Assembly: GCF_009002475.1 (NCBI RefSeq)
Contig: NZ_AP019860.1
Location: 682,001-746,000 of the forward strand
DNA length: 64,000 nucleotides
From: Candidatus Uabimicrobium amorphum
Lineage (GTDB): Bacteria; Planctomycetota; Uabimicrobiia; Uabimicrobiales; Uabimicrobiaceae
Direction of reading: 5' to 3'
The notes beneath the pieces were generated by a model that saw nothing but the letters and a program-made list of their open reading frames with translations, was not told the DNA's origin and did no database searches. Positions 34,141 to 43,195 of this stretch are shown piece by piece. Position 1 is the first letter of the stretch, and each line of letters begins with the position of its first letter. The translations under genes were made by a program, and so were the position numbers.

Positions 34141-35439
34141 ATGCAAAAACATATTATTTTTTGGCTGATTACTTGTAGTACCCTCATCTCTTTAACACAT
34201 ACGCAAGTGGAAAGAGAGTGGGTAAAAATAGGGGGGCCAACGCGCGATATAGCCCTAAGTGGAAGCCTATACGCTATTAGTCCGCAAGGTAATCAAATTT
34301 TCAAATGGAGTCATACACCGGGAAAATGGGAGAGGATGGGCTTTTCTGCTGATAAAATAGTCGTAGGGCGCCATTGCTACGTTTTGCCCAAAAACAGACA
34401 AGGGGTGTATTTTTTAGACGAATATAGTAAAAAAAGCAACGGCATGTTGCGTAGATATATCGATTTGGTCAAATTAGGTGGGCCAGCGCAAGAGATTCGT
34501 GCGGGGAGAAGAAGTATCAGGTTGTGGGCGATGAATGCGGCGACGCAACGCTGGTACGAAAAATCAGGTCGTTCTGGTCCGTGGAAATACATTGGTGGAC
34601 CCATGAGAGATTTTCAAATCGGCTACGACGATACACCGTACGCAATCGCCGTAAACAAAAGTACCTTGCATCGTTTTCCCAACGATGGTAGTGCCGTATA
34701 TCGCTATACACAATCTAAATGGACGAAAATCGGTGGACCTGCGCGAAAAATCTACTGCAATCCTGAGAGTGACAAAATTTTAGCCACCAATATTTCTTCT
34801 GGCGATGTGTACTTACGCGATGCGCGCACCGCAAAATGGACAAAGATCGGCGGGCCTGGAAAAATGTTTGCCGTTACCAGAAGAGATATATACGCTCTTT
34901 CGACAAACGATGGTATTTATAAATACCTGGGAACACCAAACAAATGGCAAAAAATATGGGGACCGGCTAGAAAAATCGTCGCGAGTAGTCACACCAAGGC
35001 GTCTGTTGTTGCCATTCATAAAGATACCAACGAGGTGTGGGCTCTTCTCCCGAAAAAAAAGAAAGACAATAAAGACACCAAGGATGGCAAAAATACGCCA
35101 CAACCTAACCCGCAGCCATCGTCAACAACAGGAGTGATCAATCTCAAGAAAAATATTTGTACGAACTATCACTATTCCGGTAAAAATCCTATGCGTAAAG
35201 GGACTCTACTTAGTGTACGTAACAATACGATTTATCATCTTAAAGTATTTCGCTACGTCGGTTATGGACCACAAGGCGAAAAACCGCTGGCATTGATTTT
35301 AAAACCGCGCGAACAAAAAACTCTTTATTTTGCCAGTAACGACTTACTGAATGGATGGGGAGCAGCAATTACCAATAATATTCCCTGTCACCAAGCCCCA
35401 CCGTATATTTCATTTTCCATTTCCTATCGCAAAAAATAG
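34141..35439 (+). CDS. Exported tectonin-like beta-propeller protein
   Basis: The start is the ATG after GAGGT, which yields the signal peptide ending THTQ. Of 432 residues, about 25-310 consist of six or seven repeats with the core WxKIGGPxRxI followed by YALS/YAIS (WVKIGGPTRDI, VKLGGPAQEI, WKYIGGPMRDF, WTKIGGPARKI, WTKIGGPGKMF). This is the tectonin/TECPR-type six-blade propeller signature, linked to lectin-like or peptide binding. A Lys-rich linker and a domain of about 100 residues at the C-terminus (TNYHYSGKNPMRKG) are unrecognised. It follows the Rph-like gene at a short distance and may share its transcript. Confidence 0.85.
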   Translation: MQKHIIFWLITCSTLISLTHTQVEREWVKIGGPTRDIALSGSLYAISPQGNQIFKWSHTPGKWERMGFSADKIVVGRHCYVLPKNRQGVYFLDEYSKKSNGMLRRYIDLVKLGGPAQEIRAGRRSIRLWAMNAATQRWYEKSGRSGPWKYIGGPMRDFQIGYDDTPYAIAVNKSTLHRFPNDGSAVYRYTQSKWTKIGGPARKIYCNPESDKILATNISSGDVYLRDARTAKWTKIGGPGKMFAVTRRDIYALSTNDGIYKYLGTPNKWQKIWGPARKIVASSHTKASVVAIHKDTNEVWALLPKKKKDNKDTKDGKNTPQPNPQPSSTTGVINLKKNICTNYHYSGKNPMRKGTLLSVRNNTIYHLKVFRYVGYGPQGEKPLALILKPREQKTLYFASNDLLNGWGAAITNNIPCHQAPPYISFSISYRKK

Positions 35440-35566
35440 GTATTTTTTTATGGGAGGATGATTTTGACTTTAGGCTTGCATAACAACGAAGAGTCTTGCA
35501 TAAATATCTATAGTATACCTATCAAACAAAATGATAACTGATAACAGAACATACAAAGGAGTTGCA

Positions 35567-36121
35567 ATGAGAATTATATTCTGTTGTTTGGCAATGACAC
35601 TTTCCTTATTGTTGGCACAAGAGGCAAACGAAAACAAAACCAATGACAAAGCAAAACCAAAAAAAGTAGAGGTACTCGATGGACGCGTTAGTTTTCATCT
35701 ACCAGTGGGATTTGAAATTTCTTTTTCACACAAGGATAAAAATGCGGACGGTTACATCATGACCGCCTATTCTTCGGCGAAAAAGCAAGGTCCACCATTG
35801 GCGTTGCAAATGCGTGTTTTTCCAACAGGCAAAGCGGCCACCGTGGAATCGATACGCAAACAAATTATCCCGAGTGTGATGCCCAAGTTTATGGAACCAA
35901 AAAATCTACCCGATAAAAAAGTAGAAATTTCGGGACTTCCGGGTACGCAAATGGAAGTAGAAGCCAAAAATAACAGTCGTTTGATTATTGCCCTTTTTGG
36001 CAAAGACAAAAACTTTTATTGGGTTTCGTTAAATGGAGAGGGAGAAAAAGAGAAATTACACGCGTTATACAAAGAGTTTATCGATAGTTTTCACATCAAA
36101 AAAACAATTCCAAAAAAGTAG
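35567..36121 (+). CDS. Small exported protein, DcrB-like by fold guess
   Basis: The start is the ATG after AAAGGAG, giving a signal peptide ending LLLAQE; an earlier in-frame ATG (35531) has no ribosome site. The 184-residue protein has a Lys-rich linker, then a domain (about 40-180) beginning VSFHLPVGFEISF and ending HALYKEFIDSFHIKK. That layout, a strand-rich domain opening with F-x-L-P-x-G-F and closing with an amphipathic helix, recalls DUF1795/DcrB-type lipoproteins, but I cannot confirm it. It is convergent with the kinase-TPR gene and shares a bidirectional terminator. Confidence 0.8.
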   Translation: MRIIFCCLAMTLSLLLAQEANENKTNDKAKPKKVEVLDGRVSFHLPVGFEISFSHKDKNADGYIMTAYSSAKKQGPPLALQMRVFPTGKAATVESIRKQIIPSVMPKFMEPKNLPDKKVEISGLPGTQMEVEAKNNSRLIIALFGKDKNFYWVSLNGEGEKEKLHALYKEFIDSFHIKKTIPKK

Positions 36122-36126
36122 CGAAC

Positions 36127-36155
36127 AATTTGGGCAGAACATCTGCCCAAATTTT
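36127..36155. terminator. Bidirectional intrinsic terminator
   Basis: A 12-bp perfect stem (AATTTGGGCAGA / TCTGCCCAAATT) with a 3-nt loop is flanked by short T/A runs, between convergent stops at 36121 and 36175. Confidence 0.8.
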
Positions 36156-36174
36156 CATCTGCTATAAACTTTGG

Positions 36175-38334
36175 CTAACCACGTTTTAACTGCTGCGACT
36201 TTTTTAAGTGATATTGCGATTTATTTGTGTTGTTGAGTCTCTGGTAACACAGATGCAAATAATAGTGAATTTCCCACATATTACGCGAAATAGACAATGC
36301 TTTGTTCAAGTCATCAATGGCAAGCTTGTATTTCTGGCGTTCATAATAAACCATTCCCCTGGTGCGGTACGCAATAAAATAATTAGGGTCAATGGCAATC
36401 GCTTGTGAGAAGTCGGCAATGGCCTTTTGGTATTCTTTCCACGTGTAGTAGATAAGGCCACGATTATAGTATGCCTTTGATCCACGAGAATCTTTGGCGA
36501 TGGCCTTGTTATAATTTTCTAGAGCCAAGTCATATTGTTTCGTACGACTGTAAATGTTACCGCGATTAGTATATACTTCGACACTCTCCGGCTCCAACTT
36601 TTCTACTTGGGCATAGTCTTGAAGCGCCAAATCGTACTTTTGTGTTCTGGTATACAGCAAACCACGATTTAGGTATGCTTGTGCATGTTGTGGATTGCAC
36701 TGAATGGCCTGGGTATAGTCGCGAATTGCAAGTGGGTACTTTTGTATGTCGCTATAAAAAATACCACGATTATAGTATGTCTCGGCATTGTCGGGAGCAA
36801 GAGTGACTGATTTGTTGAAATCGTTGAGAGCAAGTTGATATTGACCCATATCGTGATGGAGAGCGGCCCGATCGATATACCCGTTGGCGTCTTGTGGTTC
36901 TAAATCGATAAACTTTTTATAGTCTTTAAGTGCTAAGTTGTGTTGTTGTGTATCGCGATAAACATTGGCGCGATTGCGATACGCCGTGGCTAAACTTGGT
37001 TTTATTTGTATCGCTTTGTTAAAATCCGCGAGAGCCAACTCGTACTTCTGTAAGCGATAATAAATTCCTCCACGGTTGTTGTAAGCACGTGGATCTTGCG
37101 GATTGTTTTTGATTTGTTTTGCATAGTACTCCAACCCTTTTGCCGTGTTACCACCTTGCGAAGAGATGTAGCCTTTGATAAAGTTCCAGTCGCGGTTTTC
37201 ACCATAGCTTTCTAAATCAGTAAAAATTTGTGAAAATAGCGCCGCAAATTTTTCATCTTGCCCCAAAGCATCGTATTTCATCACCGAGTAACGAAGAATA
37301 GACATCACTTTATTCAAAGACTCCTTAGTTTTCTCTTTCTCTTCCATGGTTTTTTGTGCCGCTTTTTGCGCCTTGAGACGTTCAGACTTTGCATAATCGA
37401 GTGCTTTGAGGGTGATGACCAAAGAGCACGACAAAATGATAAAAATAAGGGCGATACTACTGCAAATGACTTTGTGTTTGTATACGAAATTCGCAAGTAC
37501 GTCCCAAGAGCTATACTTGCGTGCAATAATGGGTCGGTGTGCTTTGAAGTTTTTGAACTCGCGCAATAATTGTTTGAAATCACTGTAGCGTTTGCGCGGA
37601 TTTCTTTGCAAGCACTTTAAACAGATCGCTTCCAGTGAGGGAGAAATATCAGGATTGAGTTGGCGCAGGGGAATGGGCGTATTTTCATTAATTTGCACGA
37701 TGATATTAATGTCCGATTCACCTTGATACACCGTGCGGTATGTCAACGCTTCGTACATCAATGCCCCAAAAGAATAAATATCACTGGCAAACGATGCCTC
37801 TCCCGCAACCTGCTCAGGAGACATATAATGTACTGTGCCCAGCATTTGTCCCGTCTTTGACAATTTTGCCATATCTGAGCGTTTGGCCAAGCCAAAATCC
37901 ATCACCTTGGGAACTCCGTCGCGCGTGATCATAATATTTGACGGTTTTAAATCGCGGTGGATTACCTTGTGTGAATGTGCATAGTGCAGTGCCTCACAAA
38001 GAGGCATCAGTAGATCGACCAACTGCATTGGTTTGAGACTTTTATTGCGGATAAAATGTGATAAGGTAGCGCCTTCGATATATTCCATCGTAAAATATGC
38101 ACGCGGTTGACCACCACATTCGTAAAATCGCACAATGTTGGGGTGGTTGAGTTTGGCAACGGTTGTTGTTTCAACGAAAAAACGTTCCACATACTCTTTT
38201 TCGTTGTTGGTCATAATTTTTAAGGCCACAGTTGTTTTTAGAGTGTTGTCATAGGCCTTATAAACGACACCCATTCCTCCACGACCTAATTCACCGAGTA
38301 TTTGATATTTGTTAAAAACTTTCGCACCGCTCAT
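36175..38334 (-). CDS. Hanks-type Ser/Thr protein kinase with C-terminal TPR array
   Basis: The 719-residue protein has its kinase domain at about 10-265 (glycine loop GRGGMG at 17-22, VALK lysine 39, HRD aspartate 128, DFG at 146-148, MSPEQ at 171-175). One membrane helix lies near 290-309 and a charged coiled coil at 312-345. Eight or nine TPRs follow, about 380-715, with the classic A-x-x-D/N-Y-x-x-A-I/L pattern (AYNNRGGIYYRLQKYELALADF). The kinase should be cytoplasmic and the TPR domain across the membrane, a signalling layout typical of planctomycetes. All catalytic residues are intact. AGGAGAG precedes the start. Confidence 0.96.
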   Translation of the reverse strand: MSGAKVFNKYQILGELGRGGMGVVYKAYDNTLKTTVALKIMTNNEKEYVERFFVETTTVAKLNHPNIVRFYECGGQPRAYFTMEYIEGATLSHFIRNKSLKPMQLVDLLMPLCEALHYAHSHKVIHRDLKPSNIMITRDGVPKVMDFGLAKRSDMAKLSKTGQMLGTVHYMSPEQVAGEASFASDIYSFGALMYEALTYRTVYQGESDINIIVQINENTPIPLRQLNPDISPSLEAICLKCLQRNPRKRYSDFKQLLREFKNFKAHRPIIARKYSSWDVLANFVYKHKVICSSIALIFIILSCSLVITLKALDYAKSERLKAQKAAQKTMEEKEKTKESLNKVMSILRYSVMKYDALGQDEKFAALFSQIFTDLESYGENRDWNFIKGYISSQGGNTAKGLEYYAKQIKNNPQDPRAYNNRGGIYYRLQKYELALADFNKAIQIKPSLATAYRNRANVYRDTQQHNLALKDYKKFIDLEPQDANGYIDRAALHHDMGQYQLALNDFNKSVTLAPDNAETYYNRGIFYSDIQKYPLAIRDYTQAIQCNPQHAQAYLNRGLLYTRTQKYDLALQDYAQVEKLEPESVEVYTNRGNIYSRTKQYDLALENYNKAIAKDSRGSKAYYNRGLIYYTWKEYQKAIADFSQAIAIDPNYFIAYRTRGMVYYERQKYKLAIDDLNKALSISRNMWEIHYYLHLCYQRLNNTNKSQYHLKKSQQLKRG

Positions 38335-38399
38335 TTATCTCTCCTAGAACTACTACTAACAAAACAGCTTGTTAGCAGTAAGTCTCTAACGCAAACGAT

Positions 38400-39029
38400 C
38401 TATTCTTTTTTGTTTTCTTCGTACTTGGCGATGACGCGCGCATGAGCTTCGCGTTCTTTCAGACGTTCTGCGTATTTCACTAGTTTATCAGACTCAATAG
38501 GTACCTGGAATTTTTGTGCCCACATAATCGTGTGTACCACCATAATATCGGCCATGGTAAAGTGATTGCCGACGATATACTCATTGTCTGCCAAACCTTC
38601 GTCGAGAACCTTGATTTGCGAAGAAAATTCCCATACGGCAAGATCTAGTACTTGTGGTATTCTCTTTTCTTCTGGATAGATAAATTTGTGGCGTCCCATC
38701 ATCCACAGCGGCTGCTCCAATTCACTAATCACAAACGCAATCCACTGTCCATATAAGGCTCTTTCTTTGGTACCTGCTTTGGGAACTAAATTTTTCTCAG
38801 CAAACTTGTCGCCAATGTAGGTGACGATGGCCGCTGACTCTGCAAGAGCAAGGTCCCCATCAATAAGAACCGGTACTTTTCCCCCAGGGTTTTTCGCTAA
38901 AAATTCCACCGACTTGTGTTCGCCTTTGGTAAAGTCTAAATTGGTGTATCTGTACTCCGCTCCCGCTTCCTCTAACGCCCACATTCCGCGATGCGAACGT
39001 GAATAATCAAAACCATATAACTCTAACAT
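38400..39029 (-). CDS. Glutathione S-transferase family protein
   Basis: The start is the ATG after AGGAG, giving MLELYGFDYSRSHRGMWALEE; a start 42 codons earlier adds unlike sequence. The 209-residue protein has the thioredoxin-like N-terminal domain, with Ser about 10-12 in YSRSHRG as the likely GSH-activating residue, GKVPVLIDGDLALAESAAI with the cis-Pro near 51-55, and the all-helical C-terminal domain (about 85-205). The family conjugates or reduces substrates with glutathione in the cytoplasm. It is a single gene upstream of the kinase-TPR gene on the same strand. Confidence 0.93.
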   Translation of the reverse strand: MLELYGFDYSRSHRGMWALEEAGAEYRYTNLDFTKGEHKSVEFLAKNPGGKVPVLIDGDLALAESAAIVTYIGDKFAEKNLVPKAGTKERALYGQWIAFVISELEQPLWMMGRHKFIYPEEKRIPQVLDLAVWEFSSQIKVLDEGLADNEYIVGNHFTMADIMVVHTIMWAQKFQVPIESDKLVKYAERLKEREAHARVIAKYEENKKE

Positions 39030-39062
39030 TGCAAATCTCCTAAAAGATAAATTTTTTTCCGT

Positions 39063-39342
39063 ATGTTTACTGTAGCACATTCGCGATTCTATTCCAATTT
39101 TTTTATGGCCATTTTGTTGGATATAATCAAAAATATCTTTTACACGATGAGGCAATTCTTAACTACCTGCCATACACAAAATCCCATCAGACTATTTTAG
39201 TTTTATTTTTCCGATAGTTGGCGTGGTTATCTACACCGCCATTATGTTAAGATATTTATGGAAATATCAACATCGAATAAAATGTCCGAAATGCAAACGT
39301 CGTTTGCAAATTACGCCGAAAAGGCAACTCGGTTTGTTTTAG
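39063..39342 (+). pseudogene. Remnant of a small membrane protein with a zinc-ribbon tail
   Basis: This 402-bp gap has one notable frame: IPSDYFSFIFPIVGVVIYT forms a membrane helix, then KCPKCKRRLQITPKRQ. It is open from 39063 to TAG at 39342. The only in-frame starts are GTG 39223 and ATG 39244, inside or after the helix, with no ribosome site. A TATAAT box (39122-39127) lies upstream. It looks like a decayed gene whose start was lost. Confidence 0.4.
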
Positions 39343-39431
39343 CAAATGAATTTCACCGAAGATTTGTTGTCTTTGTCGGTAAAGTAACTTTCTAAAAAGT
39401 ATAAAAATTCCAACAGGAAATAACCACAAAG

Positions 39432-40232
39432 ATGATCGAGTACATTGTAATAAGCATGGCAGGTTTTATTTTGGTATTGCTGGTTTTGGTAATCACCACC
39501 AATCAAAAAGCACGACCAATGTTATGGAAAATAGAGATGGATTCACCATCGTATTTACTTGCTTCACTACACGCCGGGATTCATAAACGCGAAATACACC
39601 AACGCATATGGCAAAGACTTAAGAAATGCCGTGTCGTGGTTTTTGAAAATAGGTGCGACGAAGAAGAAAGTAAAGAACTACATTGCTCACTTTCTTTAAG
39701 TGAGGCATTGGGAAGTGAATACTGGAAAAAAGTGGAGCAAACTTTAGGACTGCGCTGTGCAAAACAAATACAAAATTGTGAGCCGTGGCAACTGGGGGTG
39801 ATCCTGACGTATTGTGCGTACCCCGATGGGAAAGGTGTCGAGAGATCTTTAAAACAAAAAGCGCATAACAAAAAAATTTGTGGTTTAGAATCGATGAATA
39901 CAGTACCTCAAATTTTACGTGAAATTTACAATGTGGAAATGATCAAGGAACTACTAGACAACGACCCCAAGCCGCAAATATACAAGATGATAGATGTGTA
40001 CAAATCTGGCAACGCACAGAAGTTAAACAAAGACCATCTAGCTACAATGCCGGACATACTGAAAAAAAAACTCGTGTGGCAAAGAAACAAAAACTGGATG
40101 CCGCAAATAGAACATCATATACGAGAAGGCAATGCTTTTATTGTTGTGGGTGCTTTTCATCTCGTGGGTGACCATAGTGTGATTGAGTTACTACGAAACA
40201 AAGGCTACAAAATTCATCGTGAAAAATGTTAG
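39432..40232 (+). CDS. TraB/GumN family membrane-anchored protein
   Basis: The 266-residue protein starts with a membrane helix (about 5-23). The TraB/GumN domain follows: MLWKIEMDSPSYLLASLHAGI at 30-50 (family LWKI, YLLGSxH), VVVFEN near 70, CGLES near 153, QRNKNWMPQI near 215 and IVVGAFHLVGDHSVIELLRNKGYKI near 233-257. The paired His residues and Glu in these motifs mark the family, which is related to Tiki-type metalloproteases. Function in bacteria is not settled. It leads the WG-repeat gene by 60 nt and may be co-transcribed with it. Confidence 0.92.
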   Translation: MIEYIVISMAGFILVLLVLVITTNQKARPMLWKIEMDSPSYLLASLHAGIHKREIHQRIWQRLKKCRVVVFENRCDEEESKELHCSLSLSEALGSEYWKKVEQTLGLRCAKQIQNCEPWQLGVILTYCAYPDGKGVERSLKQKAHNKKICGLESMNTVPQILREIYNVEMIKELLDNDPKPQIYKMIDVYKSGNAQKLNKDHLATMPDILKKKLVWQRNKNWMPQIEHHIREGNAFIVVGAFHLVGDHSVIELLRNKGYKIHREKC

Positions 40233-40292
40233 AATAAAAATTTATATTGTAACTACCAAAGAAGTACACTCTATTTTTGACTAAGGAAAAAG

Positions 40293-41555
40293 ATGAACAA
40301 GTACTGGAAAGTATTTCTTATTTTGTCGTTGGTCGTTGGTGTTGCTTATGCGGCACTTTATCTCATCAGTGACGAATATTACATGGAATGGGGTTTTATT
40401 AACCGCGACGGCAAGTGGGTGATTGAACCGCAATATTTACGCGTTTACAAATTTGCCTTTGACCCAGAGTGGGACGAGTTTAACGAAGGTGTTGTCACTG
40501 TTTTTAAGGAGGGCAAAGGCTTTGGCGTTATTGATAAAAACAATAATTGGGTTATCGCCCCACAAAAAGAATTTTCAAGTATTGGCCACGCTATCAATGG
40601 GCGTATTCTCGCATTAAAGTTAATCGGTGGTGTTTTAAAGGCAGGGTGTTATGACACACGAGGTAACAAAATCATCCCTTTTAAATACGATCTTGTTGCG
40701 CCGGAACGACAAGGTTTAATGTTGGTCAAATTACATAACAAACATGGATATATTGACAGAAACGGCAACAGTGTCATCAAAATAGAGTTTGACGAGGCAG
40801 AACCGTTTTCTTTCGGTGCTGCTTGTGTGAAAAAGGATGGAAAACATGGTTTTATCGATCGCAAAGGTGCGTATATCGTTCCTCTGTCTTACGACTACGC
40901 TTTTCCTTTTCATGACGGTCTTGCCCAAGTAGGAAAAACAGTAGAGAAAGAGGGAGAAAAAACCATCGTATATGGCTATATTAACCCCAAAGGCAAAGTG
41001 GTCATTCCGCTGACCTTGACCGGAGATATGCCAGATTTTCTATTTGGGTTTGACTATATTTTTAGCTGTGGACGCGCACGATTTTTTGAAAATGGAAAAT
41101 GGGGATTTATCGATAAAAAAGGGCAAAAAGTGATCGCCGCACAATATGAGGATGTCGATGCGTTTTGTGAGAACTTAGCACGTGTTAAAATGGATGGTAA
41201 ATATGGCTATATTGACTTAGAAGGGCAGTTAGTAATTCCCGCCATATACGACGAGGCCAGTATTGAGTGGAAAGATGGACGTATTCTAGTGGCAATCGAT
41301 AAAAAATGCGGTTTCATCAACAGCAAAGGAGAACAAACCATACCCATGAAGTTTGCGGACCTGGGTATTTTCGAAGAAGGACTTGCCGTTGCCAGTTTAG
41401 ACAGAAAAAAATACGGTTACATTGACACTACCGGAAAATTTGTTATTCCGGCAAAATACGCCACAGCACGAAACTTTTCTTCCGGTTACGCCAAAGCCGC
41501 TGTTAAATACAAATCCATAAAGCGATATCTATATAAAAAATACCGAGGCTTTTAA
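40293..41555 (+). CDS. WG-repeat protein, membrane-anchored
   Basis: The 420-residue protein has one N-terminal helix (about 7-26) as an anchor. Seven to nine WG repeats of about 40-47 residues follow (WGFINRDGKWVIEPQY, YGYIDLEGQLVIPAIYDEA, YGYIDTTGKFVIPAKYATA). The glycine-tyrosine/phenylalanine-isoleucine motif, the DxxGK turn, the IPxxYD strand and FxxGLAxV end each unit. WG repeats are probably binding modules with no known catalytic activity. AAGGA precedes the start. The mobile element directly downstream has inserted in its putative terminator. Confidence 0.93.
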   Translation: MNKYWKVFLILSLVVGVAYAALYLISDEYYMEWGFINRDGKWVIEPQYLRVYKFAFDPEWDEFNEGVVTVFKEGKGFGVIDKNNNWVIAPQKEFSSIGHAINGRILALKLIGGVLKAGCYDTRGNKIIPFKYDLVAPERQGLMLVKLHNKHGYIDRNGNSVIKIEFDEAEPFSFGAACVKKDGKHGFIDRKGAYIVPLSYDYAFPFHDGLAQVGKTVEKEGEKTIVYGYINPKGKVVIPLTLTGDMPDFLFGFDYIFSCGRARFFENGKWGFIDKKGQKVIAAQYEDVDAFCENLARVKMDGKYGYIDLEGQLVIPAIYDEASIEWKDGRILVAIDKKCGFINSKGEQTIPMKFADLGIFEEGLAVASLDRKKYGYIDTTGKFVIPAKYATARNFSSGYAKAAVKYKSIKRYLYKKYRGF

Positions 41556-41640
41556 ACACAACGATTCGCAAACCAATGACATCTTTATCTGTATGTCTCA
41601 GATGTACTAGGCTCCCCCTGTGGTTGTCAGGGCAAGCCCA

Positions 41641-41669
41641 TTGACTTAAGCGTAAGTATATAGTATAAA
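41641..41669 (+). promoter_or_regulatory. Promoter in the left end of the IS element
   Basis: TTGACT overlaps the left inverted repeat, and TATAAA follows after 17 bp. It should drive the transposase gene. Confidence 0.55.
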
Positions 41670-41758
41670 ATAATTTAAAACAGTAAAAGAAGAGATTATG
41701 AAAAAAAAGAGTAATAGATAAAAGTAAAGAACTATTAGAGTCAGAGCGTTTCAAAAAA

Positions 41759-43000
41759 ATGCATCGTAAAAACGAAAAAGACTTTACAAGAGAAAGAAAA
41801 CTACCTTTTTCAAGATTAATGGTATTCATGATACGTAAAAGCATAAAATCAATACAAAATAGGCTAAACGAATTCGTAAAAGACTTGCTTACAAATTTTA
41901 CAACGGTAACCTCAGGAGCATATACAAAAGCAAGGAAAAAGCTGAATTATACAGCCTTTATAGAGTTAAATAAGCAAGCAGTAGTTGAAACATTGTATGA
42001 AGATGAAGACTACAGAAAATACAAAGGTTTTCGTCTATGTGCAATAGACGGATCAAAAGTAAGACTTCCAAATGAAAAAGAGATAGAAGAACATTTTGGC
42101 ACAATAAGATATAAAAATAAAAACATAAGTGTAGAAGGATCACACGCATTTGCAACAGTGTCAGTACTTTATGATCTACTAAACGAAATCGCAATTGATA
42201 GCGAAATAGGACACTGTAAAAAAGATGAAGAGCTATTTGCTTACAAACACTTTCAACATGCAAATGAAAATGATCTCATTCTCTTCGACAGAGGTTATTG
42301 TTCATATACCCTGTTAGCACATTTATGTAAAAAAGGTATCAATTTTGTAGTTAGATGTCCTGTTAATTCTTTCTATCAAGCAAACAAAATGTTTAAGCAG
42401 AAAATTGAGAGCTGTATTACAACTATTGAACCTCCTGACGATAAAAAGAAATTAGTTAATGACCAGTCTCTACCATCGAAAATTTCTGTACGTTTTGTTC
42501 GTGTTATGCTTGATACAGGTGATGTTGAAGTCCTTGTTTCTTCCTTAGTGGATGAACAATTGTACCCCACTGATGATTTTAAAGAGCTTTATTGGTTTAG
42601 ATGGGGTATAGAAACTTTCTTTGATCGCATTAAAAACCGTCTTGACCTTGAGAATTTCACTGGCAAAACTACTCTATCTGTTCAACAAGATTTCTATGCT
42701 ACTATTTACATTAGTGGTCTTGAATCTATTCTTATTGAAGATGCTCAAGATATTCTTGATCAGAAAACTTCTAGCAATAAGTATCCTCAGCAGGTCAATA
42801 AATCCGTTTCTTTTAATACCATTAAAAACTACGCTCTTGATTTACTTTTTGAAAATGACTCTGATTTACTTTTTGAAAAACTTACTCAACTTTTTCTTTC
42901 TTCTCCTACTTGCATTCGAAAAGATCGCCCTCGACCCCGAGTTAAATCTCCTCGAAAACAAGTTAATTACTATAAAAGAAAACGAAAACCTACTTACTAG
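41759..43000 (+). CDS. IS4-type DDE transposase, N-terminus out of frame after A8 tract
   Basis: The 413-residue product carries a DDE catalytic set: Asp in AIDGSKVRLP (near 98), Asp in LFDRGYCSYT (near 178) and the Y-(2)-R-(3)-E-(6)-K signature in YWFRWGIETFFDRIKN (near 279-294). Upstream, codons in the same frame from 41702 read KKRVIDKSKELLESERFKK, clearly part of the protein, but the frame is closed by TGA at 41699-41701. The likely true start is ATG 41698, which is followed by eight A in a different frame. Transcriptional slippage, a +1 shift or an error in the A run would join them. Confidence 0.9.
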   Translation: MHRKNEKDFTRERKLPFSRLMVFMIRKSIKSIQNRLNEFVKDLLTNFTTVTSGAYTKARKKLNYTAFIELNKQAVVETLYEDEDYRKYKGFRLCAIDGSKVRLPNEKEIEEHFGTIRYKNKNISVEGSHAFATVSVLYDLLNEIAIDSEIGHCKKDEELFAYKHFQHANENDLILFDRGYCSYTLLAHLCKKGINFVVRCPVNSFYQANKMFKQKIESCITTIEPPDDKKKLVNDQSLPSKISVRFVRVMLDTGDVEVLVSSLVDEQLYPTDDFKELYWFRWGIETFFDRIKNRLDLENFTGKTTLSVQQDFYATIYISGLESILIEDAQDILDQKTSSNKYPQQVNKSVSFNTIKNYALDLLFENDSDLLFEKLTQLFLSSPTCIRKDRPRPRVKSPRKQVNYYKRKRKPTY

Positions 43001-43115
43001 ATTTTCTTAAGTCAATGGGCTTGGGTTGTCAGGGGTAGGTTTTTTATAAAACATTTACCACAAGGTACTTGTGTCTAAAAACAGATATTGTTTCAAACTA
43101 AATTTTTCCAGAGGT

Positions 43116-43195
43116 GTCATTCCCGCGGAAGCGGGAAACCAGCAATATAGATTCGACTTGAAAGCGCCTGGGTCCCTGGTCAAGCCAGGGATGAC
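43116..43195. repeat. MITE-like palindromic repeat (GTCATTCCCGCG type)
   Basis: An 80-bp block starts GTCATTCCCGCGGAAGCGGG and ends CCCTGGTCAAGCCAGGGATGAC-like, so its ends are inverted (GTCATTCC / GGATGAC). It contains two internal hairpins, CCCGC-GGAA-GCGGG and CCTGG-TCAAG-CCAGG. This type is dispersed in many bacterial genomes. Confidence 0.7.

Larger units (their letters stand above)
41633..43023 (+). mobile_element. Complete IS4-type insertion sequence
   Basis: The element is 1391 bp, bounded by an 18-bp perfect inverted repeat (CAAGCCCATTGACTTAAG at 41633-41650, its complement at 43006-43023). An 11-bp direct repeat, GGTTGTCAGGG, flanks it exactly (41622-41632 and 43024-43034), as expected for an IS4-family target duplication. 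The left end carries TTGACT-17-TATAAA (41641-41669). The intact termini and duplication point to a recent insertion. Rejoining the flanks restores CCCCTG-loop-CAGGGG followed by a T run, a terminator-like hairpin. Confidence 0.93.
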
